Of a stretch of 64,000 nucleotides of DNA, positions 57,596 through 64,000 are shown piece after piece. A model generated the notes under the pieces. It did no database searches. It was given only the letters and a program-made list of their open reading frames with translations, and was not told where the DNA came from. The translations under genes were made by a program, and so were the position numbers. Origin of the DNA: Camillea tinctor (Eukaryota; Ascomycota; Sordariomycetes; Xylariales; Xylariaceae); contig MU394073.1 in the NCBI GenBank assembly GCA_022578605.1, positions 62,001 to 126,000 of the forward strand, in the 5' to 3' direction. How positions within the stretch are numbered: position 1 is the first letter of the stretch; every line of letters begins with the position of its first letter.

Positions 57596-58635
57596 CTTTC
57601 TATTTCTTTCCCCCTACCTCTACTTTCTTCTTGCATGTCTCTCTATAAGTTATATATGATACCAAACTATTATCCTCGCATTAGCGTGTCGTATGTCCCT
57701 AACTCCTAATGGTAGGTACCTCCTTACATGAGATGAGGTACCTGGTGTAAGTTGGAGACAGTCTTTCTTCCTGCTGGGAATCGTATACAAGAAAAGACTT
57801 TTCACAACAAGGTTTAACCATAATAATAAGCATCTAGCCCACCTAGGTACGGAACGGGATCCAATCAGCAATTATTTAGATGCGATCAATTCATTGAATA
57901 CAAGATTTAGAGTTTACTAGCAAGAAGAAATACCTAGGTTAGGTACACAGTACTTCCTAACAGTGAATGGACCCGAGGCAGTCAGGGTATGCAATTACGA
58001 GAGGTAAGATGCACAAATCTTTATTTTTTATTTTTTTAAGTAATAAGTCGTGTGTAGCTTCCAATGAGAGAACCCCAATCCCCCAATCCTTGCACATAGT
58101 TGGTGGAAATCGTGCGTAACCTAGACCCAGCGAGCATTTCCCGGTTTGGCCCATCGCCCTCATCGCAAACAGCCCACCAATATGCAGGTACAACCTTGCT
58201 AAAAAAGAAAAAGTCCCTGACATTGAATATTTTCTCTTCAACCCCGTTTCGTTCGCCTGAGCGCTGCCAAGAACCCGATTTGCGCAACTCCACTGGCTAA
58301 CGATCACAAGGAATCTCTTAGTTCATAGCACCACCACCTCTTCTCACCTCAGAGACAATGAGTTTCTCCTGAAGTAGACGTGTCTAGCGCGTTGGACAAC
58401 TTTATGCTCGATCGCGCCCAACCTTCTCACTCATTCTCTCTTTCTCTCGTTCTCTCTCCCTCTATCTCTTCTTCTCCATCCTTAACGATTCTCTCGACTC
58501 ATCCTATCTTTCCATTCCTTTCCTTTCCCCCGTTCCCTCCTTCCTCGATCCCGAGTATCAATGCTCACCATTTGATCGATCCGCCGACAGATAAGCGAAC
58601 TAGACGAGGCGAACCCGATACGACGTACTGCAACC
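57596..58635. other. Intergenic MON1 / ELMO gene
   Basis: MON1 3' flank with recurrent GGTACC/CCTAGG motifs (57715-57945), then a T-run (58021-58038) and a long CT-rich leader (58430-58550) before the ELMO start. No gene is supported. Confidence 0.45.
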
Positions 58636-60780
58636 ATGGATCAGGCCGACATACCGGCCCTGCTTTCGCGGCTGGCCAGCGACGAAGATGCTTCACGTAA
58701 AATGGCTGTTTTCAAACTGCAGTCCTCCATCAACGATCCTTCCTTCGCCGACGTCTTTATTTCCTCCGGTGGCCTGGTCATCCTGCGCCGCTTGATCATG
58801 GGTGCCGGTGGTAATACTCTCGCATACTCGCTGCAGAGTTTGAGTCGGCTCCTCGAGGTAGATATGGGTTGGGATGTATTCGAAGGTCCCACTTCCGGCG
58901 ACCTGGTCGAGCGCATTGTCGAGCTCATCGTGACGAATCCGCTAGTCAACATTCTGCGTGGTGCTATGTCTATACTGGTTGCCCTGGTCAGTCATTCGCA
59001 GTCGGAGACCTCGTCGACCGCTAGCACTCCCGGAACCTTTGGGTTTCGCGCTCTCAAGCCCGCTATAGCCGTGTATCCGCAATTCTTCGAGCTCGTTATC
59101 CAAAAACTACAGTCTGCAGATCATGCACTGTGCGCAACCACATTAATGCTCATCAATGCCCTTATAAGAGATGCTGTCTCCAACGAAACATCGCCGAGTC
59201 ATCACAGCGGCAGAGTGGGGGGTACAGGGGAGGAATGGCCCAAGTTCATCAAGAGGTTGCAAGATCTGGGGTTGATTAAGGCAGTATATAACTTAATGCA
59301 GAGTGCAGCCTTACAAGACTTGGCACATCCACTCCTAGAGTTTCAGTCCCTTACGAAGGTACTGCTTAAAAGGTGGAGGGATGTCAAGGTTGATCTCGAA
59401 AGACCCGATCACAGGAGGGCCCTTAAAGGAATACATCTAGCGAGTGCGCCGACCAGGGACTATATGAATGGCTCCGGTCGAACCGACGATACCCCAGAGT
59501 CTGTGAAGAAGAGCAGTAAAAGACATCACCCCGAGAAATGGAGGAGACTGGGGTTTGAAACTGAAAACCCGGCAAACGAATTTGACACAGCTGGATTCCT
59601 TGGTATGATGGACTTGACTGATTTCATACGTAAAAATGAAGACGGCTTCCAGAAGCTCCTTTTAGAGCAGTCCACGAGGCCTCTTCACGAACGGTGTCCT
59701 ATTGCGCGGGCTAGTCTTGCAGTTACCTTAACCCTTTTTGAACATTTCGACTGTGAACATTCGGAAATGGAGGATTTGAGAGGATACCAGCTGTCGGATG
59801 GGAAACACCAAGACAAACTGTTCCGGCCCCTGCTTCTCCAATGGTCTCGGTTGCATACAGCAGCACTGCATGCCTTTTTCCGACTGTGGAAAACCACAGC
59901 TGCTGAGCAACATGACTTTGAAAAGGTGGCAGAATTAGTGCGGATACTAGTTGATCAGGTGGTAGGGCAAGCTGGCCGTGCTAAGGATGTGGTAGATGTT
60001 GAGGAAGATCTTGTGGAGTATGACCTAGGCCGTTTGCGAGAACTACAAATGGAACTTCTTGGGTTTTCATTTGAGGACCAATGGGGCCACCATCTTTACA
60101 AAGTACGCGAAAGCCTAAATCAGGAAGCCATCACGTTCGTCAAAGAACAACGAGTCAGATGCCTACTGCAAGGCACTTGGTTCTCTAAGCCTGCGCGGAA
60201 AGAGAACAGGGGAGAATACCAGAATCGGCGAGGGACAGATGGTACACTCTGGAGATATGCAAAGCTATCGCACAATCGGCGCTATCTACATTATGCTGAT
60301 TTCGCTCTCCGAACAAGCAGTGAGCCAGGATTAGACGCCCTTGGCGAGAGGGTGGACCTTCGAACGATCAGCTCGGTGGTCTCGAATGTGTCGGCACCTA
60401 ACGGAGATTCAACAGCTGAGTCAACACTAACAGGGCCTCCCTCGTCAAGACACTCTACCAAGATCACGATAAACAGCTATGTCAACCCGGAAGATGCACG
60501 AAAAGGTGTGCCGACAAGTGGGAAGGAATATGAACTTCTCACTCTATATCCCTTGAACCACAGTGTAGCTTCGGAATGGCTCGACGGTCTTTTGATGCTA
60601 CTCGATCAAGCGCCGATCACAGCAGAGACCAACAAACTGGTCAATCTGGTTAAAGATTACGGATTGAAGATCAGACTGCTGAATGTACGGATGGAAGCGA
60701 CTTACATGGGACCGCCGGTGGGTGCAGGTGTAGTCCCAAGCAGAGAAGGCTTGGATGATAACTACTACTATACGATTTGA
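58636..60780 (+). CDS. ELMO/CED-12 domain protein
   Basis: Single exon, 714 residues, start in a good context (AACCATGG). The N-terminal third is armadillo-like (SSGGLVILRRLIMG, LAYSLQSLSRLLEVDMGWD). A middle ELMO/CED-12 domain (about 300-450) has GFLGMMDLTDFIRKNEDGF and CPIARASLAVTLTLFEHFDC. A C-terminal PH-like domain (about 505-675) has LLQGTWFSKPARK, WRYAKLSHNRRYLHYADFAL and ending helices. In animals ELMO binds DOCK180-type exchange factors to activate Rac. Filamentous fungi have matching ELMO and DCK1 proteins that feed Rac/Ras signalling in polarity and autophagy. The Pro-rich C-terminal tail of animal ELMO is absent or very short. Confidence 0.92.
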   Translation: MDQADIPALLSRLASDEDASRKMAVFKLQSSINDPSFADVFISSGGLVILRRLIMGAGGNTLAYSLQSLSRLLEVDMGWDVFEGPTSGDLVERIVELIVTNPLVNILRGAMSILVALVSHSQSETSSTASTPGTFGFRALKPAIAVYPQFFELVIQKLQSADHALCATTLMLINALIRDAVSNETSPSHHSGRVGGTGEEWPKFIKRLQDLGLIKAVYNLMQSAALQDLAHPLLEFQSLTKVLLKRWRDVKVDLERPDHRRALKGIHLASAPTRDYMNGSGRTDDTPESVKKSSKRHHPEKWRRLGFETENPANEFDTAGFLGMMDLTDFIRKNEDGFQKLLLEQSTRPLHERCPIARASLAVTLTLFEHFDCEHSEMEDLRGYQLSDGKHQDKLFRPLLLQWSRLHTAALHAFFRLWKTTAAEQHDFEKVAELVRILVDQVVGQAGRAKDVVDVEEDLVEYDLGRLRELQMELLGFSFEDQWGHHLYKVRESLNQEAITFVKEQRVRCLLQGTWFSKPARKENRGEYQNRRGTDGTLWRYAKLSHNRRYLHYADFALRTSSEPGLDALGERVDLRTISSVVSNVSAPNGDSTAESTLTGPPSSRHSTKITINSYVNPEDARKGVPTSGKEYELLTLYPLNHSVASEWLDGLLMLLDQAPITAETNKLVNLVKDYGLKIRLLNVRMEATYMGPPVGAGVVPSREGLDDNYYYTI

Positions 60781-61238
60781 AGGGGATGAGTAGGACTATT
60801 GATGAGAAGGATGTTTTTATGGTTTGGTGCATAACAAGACGTTCATGAAGCAGGTGTTGGCGGAGGCAGTGCTGCATAAGTGTTTCCAAGCCATGTTTTG
60901 CGATAGGAGATATACCCTGGATGCCTTTTTTCTTCTTTCTTCTTTTTTCTCTTCTTTTTGTTTGATGCATGCAGGGAGAGGGACGGGTGCACATAACTGC
61001 ACATAACTGCACGAATTATTACCTTGCCTAGGTAATCTCATGGAAGAGCTGTACATTGTGTGGAATATAAATGGATTATGTCACTTAAAAGACTTGTATG
61101 AAATGGAATATGTACATACCTACCTAGGCCTACCTTAAAACATAATTCCCCTACAGCCCTAACACAGTGTTCAGGTGGTATTCAGGTGGTATTCAGGCGG
61201 TACAAAACATAGGTATGGAACGCTAATGCGGGTATACC

Positions 61239-61332
61239 CGAGATCCCTGTTTTTCTGTCACAGCAAAGGTTAGAAAGGTCCCATATAAGTCGGATGATGT
61301 AGTGTATGTACTACTCCAACCCTTCCCTCTTT

Positions 61333-61333
<1 letters not shown>
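61239..61333. repeat. Gap-flanking direct repeat, copy 1 (95 bp)
   Basis: Begins CGAGATCCC and ends CCAACCCTTCCCTCTTTC, then passes into a G run. It aligns without gaps to copy 2 at 61407-61501, with about 22 differences. Confidence 0.85.
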
Positions 61334-61390
<57 letters not shown>

Positions 61391-61396
61391 CGGGGG
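61334..61396. repeat. Poly-G run, 63 bases with one C
   Basis: 57 G, one C (61391), then 5 G up to the run of N. This is unusual for a nuclear fungal spacer and may be artefactual. Confidence 0.95.
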
Positions 61397-61406
61397 NNNN
61401 NNNNNN
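61397..61406. other. Assembly gap (10 N)
   Basis: Ten unresolved bases between the poly-G run and copy 2 of the direct repeat. The true gap length is unknown. Confidence 0.99.
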
Positions 61407-61501
61407 CGCGATCCCTTTTTTTCTGTCAAATCAAAGTTTTTAAATGTGCCAATAAATTTGGATTATTTTGTTTTTTTACTAATCCAACCCTTACCTCTTT
61501 C
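61407..61501. repeat. Gap-flanking direct repeat, copy 2 (95 bp), followed by poly-C
   Basis: Same length and order as copy 1. Most differences are G to T, with C to A and A to T, and few transitions. It runs into a C-tract at 61501-61523. Confidence 0.85.
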
Positions 61502-61731
61502 CCCCCCCCCCCCCCCCCCCCCCAAACATATCTCAAGAAGATTCCACTTCCCGTTTGAAATTCTTCTCTCATTTATTTACACTACCTACATATAACCTAC
61601 CAATTTACCTACTTACTCTCATCATGAACCCAAAAAGTGCATTTTGATTTCTAGTTTTTTTCTTCCTTTCTTTTTCTCATTGACGTATTTTCAATCATAT
61701 CATCACTACCCACCTTACCCCAAACGCCATC

Positions 61732-62975
61732 ATGGAACCGTCTCAGCCGGGTCCCTCCACCTCCGCCGCCTTTGCTGCCACTACTACTGGAACACCGTCT
61801 AAGGTTCCACCTAATGGGGTCTTTCGGAACGGTACATGGCTCTGTGAGTAATTAGCTTTAGTTCTTGCTTCTGTCTAGCCTATCGGAGGCTGATAACCGG
61901 TCTCTTTGTTCTCCTGCTAATGCTCTGTCTCTGTCTCTGTCTCTGTCTGCGTCTTTGTCTAGGCAATTGTCAACCTCGTCTGGCCGCCCTCCAGTTCACC
62001 GTCAAGCGTGATACCGAGAACCGAGGCCGGTCCTTCTACACCTGTCCACGCGAGCGCGGCAAGGAAAACCAGTGCGACTTTTGGCTTTGGGCGGAAGACG
62101 CACGTGCTAGAGAAACCAGTGCACTCTTTGGGACGCCCAGTCGTCGAGGCATATTAAAACAAATGACGCTACACGAGAGCATCACCCCGCGGAAGGAGAA
62201 GCGGCATTGGACGGAAAAGACGCCCATCAGTGGCGCCGCAGAGCTGGCCGAGCTGGGAGTCGCTCAGGGAGAATCTGCGTCAGTCAGTAACTCCCAAAAG
62301 GAGGCGAAGGAGGAAAGTTCTCCTTCCCATATCAAACTCGGGACCGTAGCTGCGCGTAAGGAGGCACCCTGCGCCGGGTCCAAACGGAAGCGGGATGAAG
62401 AAGAAGATGACTACGGCGACTTCTCCTCCGGCGAGGAGGAAGAGCTCGTAGCCCTAACAGACCAGTCGACCCGCTACCGCGACGCCCTCGCCACCCCCGC
62501 CGCAGCACCGCGGTCTGCCGCCGTTGACGAAGGGATCCCCACCCCCCTCACCGAGCGGCCCACGCGGCGAGTCCTCTTCGCCGTCCCCGAATCCAGCGCC
62601 ACGAAGCGGCAGCGCACCGACGACTTATCCTCGTCTTCATCGCAGCCTTCCTCGTCCTCCGGCTCCTCATCCTCTCCCTCTTCCTCTCAGCAACAACAGC
62701 ACACTACCCCCAGCGCGGGGGATACCCTCACAAGCGAGGTCATGGCGCTTCTGCGCGATCAGCCTATCGATGAGCCGGTGCTCCGAGCCGTGAGGGTTGC
62801 CCTCGACCGCCACGCGGCGAAGGCGAGGGGCCTCGAGCGCGGCCGCGACGCCGCCCGCGAGGCCATCAAGAGGGCGGAGAACCGCATTGCGGAGCTGGAG
62901 AATGCGAGGGCGCATGATGCGGATGCGCGGAAGAAGATGCGCATTGAGCTTATGAGGCTGTATCGGGAGAGTTGA
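61732..62975 (+). CDS. GRF-type zinc-finger protein with C-terminal coiled coil
   Basis: Exons 61732-61843 and 61963-62975 with a 119-nt intron (GTGAGT...GTCTAG, phase 1); 374 residues. The split codon restores Cys38 of the zinc finger: C38-x-C40, then NRGRSFYTC (C65) and NQCDFWLW (C75), the GRF pattern in which GR-x-FY-x-C and the aromatic end are diagnostic. GRF fingers bind single-stranded nucleic acid in Top3-alpha, APE2 and NEIL3, which suggests a nuclear DNA-repair role here (inference). Residues 80-300 are low-complexity with KRKRDEEEDD and Ser runs. Residues about 315-372 form a predicted coiled coil (LERGRDAAREAIKRAENRI). No catalytic domain is attached. The intron has a CTGTCT repeat (61923-61948). 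The 3' half is GC-rich. Confidence 0.88.
61923..61948 (+). repeat. CTCTGT hexamer repeat in the GRF-gene intron
   Basis: Four CTCTGT units plus CT, forming the polypyrimidine tract just before the 3' splice site at 61962. Confidence 0.92.
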
Positions 62976-64000
62976 AAGGTGGGAAGGTCGGAGCTACATA
63001 TTGGGTTGAGCTTCAGTATGCGTTTTCTTTTGCTTTTCTTTTTTATTATTCCCGGATACCCAGTGAGTATGGGTTGGAGTTTGTATAACCTATACCCCGT
63101 CATTGCATGGGGTTGGGATGGGATGAAGTCCGGGACTGGTCGGCGGCTTGCTTGATTTGTTTTTGCCAGGAAGATACAAGATAGTGTGTGTATGTGCAAG
63201 ATACCCCTGTCTTTATTTTATTTTCCGTCCTGTTTTATTCCTTTTCTTTATTCGGGTGAGGCTTTAAGGTGGCTTTGTTGGATGGTTGGGCTTCGGTGGG
63301 CATTAGGGTTAGGCATTGGTATCCGGCTGTATACAGTATGGTGATGTTTACCACAGCTGGGTAGAAAACTAGAGTTAGAGTTTCAAAACTAAAGTTTACA
63401 CTCTCTCATATTCATGTCATTGTAAGGATAAGTGACATAAAGGGGATGTTCAGGCCTGGGTCTTGTATAGTACAACGCAACCTTTGGGACTCGTTTTTAT
63501 CAATACGCCAAATATACTCACTCGCTTGTATACACTGTAAAAGGCACTTTCCCTTAACAGTAAATTACGAGCATCATGATGTTCGACCCTTCATGTTAAA
63601 AGATCAATAGATAGTAGCTCAAGTCTAACGCAGCCCTTCGCTAGATAGTAATTTAAGGGGCACGAATATCATGTGTTGGTAGATGAAAATGACAGATGTT
63701 AAAAGTACAAAGAATCATTGTCAGCTTTCACAAAGATGAAGATTGGATAATTCCATTGTTATGCCCCTGAATAAAGAAAGACTACATGGCTAGGGTGTCT
63801 CACGGGGGACAGTTGAAATATGACACGCGCAATCTATTCAAACAATTGTGAAAGGATCTTCTGCCTAGCCATATTGTTTATACAAGAGAAGAAGACAATG
63901 TCTTTATCTCATCATAACCCCATTAATGTGTGCCCCCGTCCCTCCAGAGTCCTTAAAAGGGGGGCACAATTCCCTCTCCCATCGTCTCATAATCCAGCAG
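62976..64000. other. Terminal intergenic region
   Basis: 3' flank of the GRF gene up to the window edge. Moderately AT-rich, with no supported gene, RNA or repeat array. Confidence 0.45.

Larger units (their letters stand above)
60781..61731. other. Intergenic with assembly gap and homopolymers
   Basis: ELMO-gene 3' flank, then a low-quality-looking block (61239-61523) described in the separate entries, then the leader of the GRF gene. No gene is supported. Confidence 0.6.

Noticed and set aside
61223..61595. Poly-Pro and poly-Gly open frames on both strands
   Set aside because: They are translations of the homopolymer and of the N gap.

Overview
This window is nuclear DNA of a filamentous ascomycete (Pezizomycotina, most likely Sordariomycetes; the class is inferred from overall gene character, not proven). 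The signs are short introns (mostly 50-120 nt) with GTNNGT donors and CTAAC-like branch sites, a tRNA with a small intron next to the anticodon, long AT-rich or pyrimidine-rich intergenic spacers, and an almost complete set of single-copy fungal housekeeping genes. I support one tRNA gene and 19 protein genes. Fourteen of the protein genes need splicing, and I worked out their exon chains by keeping frame and phase across each junction.

Layout, left to right. 0-11 kb: tRNA-Asp (minus), an intronless amino acid permease (plus), a three-exon unrecognised 896-residue protein with a Cys/His cluster (plus), and a Ubx5/UBXN7-type UAS-UBX protein (minus). 11.9-15.6 kb: a five-exon NF-X1/Fap1-type zinc-finger protein (minus). 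15.6-20.3 kb: no gene seen. 20.3-23.6 kb: a secreted copper-radical oxidase with four WSC domains. 25.9-30 kb: an RTA1-like membrane protein, Tgs1 cap hypermethylase (minus), and the GRASP protein Grh1 (plus). 30.4-34.2 kb: a compact block of small conserved genes, OST2 (minus), a TMEM14-type protein (plus), CMC2 (minus) and prefoldin subunit 2 (plus). 34.2-39.2 kb: about 5 kb of microsatellite-rich DNA with no supported gene. 39.2-46.5 kb: HAP3, RRN3 and a bZIP factor (all plus). 49-60.8 kb: DOP1 (minus) divergent from MON1 (plus), then an ELMO-domain protein (plus). 61.2-61.5 kb: a 10-N assembly gap inside homopolymers and a corrupted-looking duplicate. 61.7-63 kb: a GRF zinc-finger protein.

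The genes are not a single pathway. Several act in endomembrane traffic or the secretory pathway (GRH1, OST2, DOP1, MON1) and several in gene expression (TGS1, HAP3, RRN3, bZIP, NF-X1 type). I see no CRISPR, prophage, intact transposon or biosynthetic cluster. The points most worth a second look are: two GC-AG introns with identical donors; an in-frame alternative acceptor that would insert 44 residues into the Hap3 histone fold; a bZIP factor with Val at the usually invariant Asn and a retained-intron short form; WSC exon modules with repeated intron phases; the unrecognised Cys/His protein; and the gap-flanking repeat whose differences are mostly transversions to T/A.
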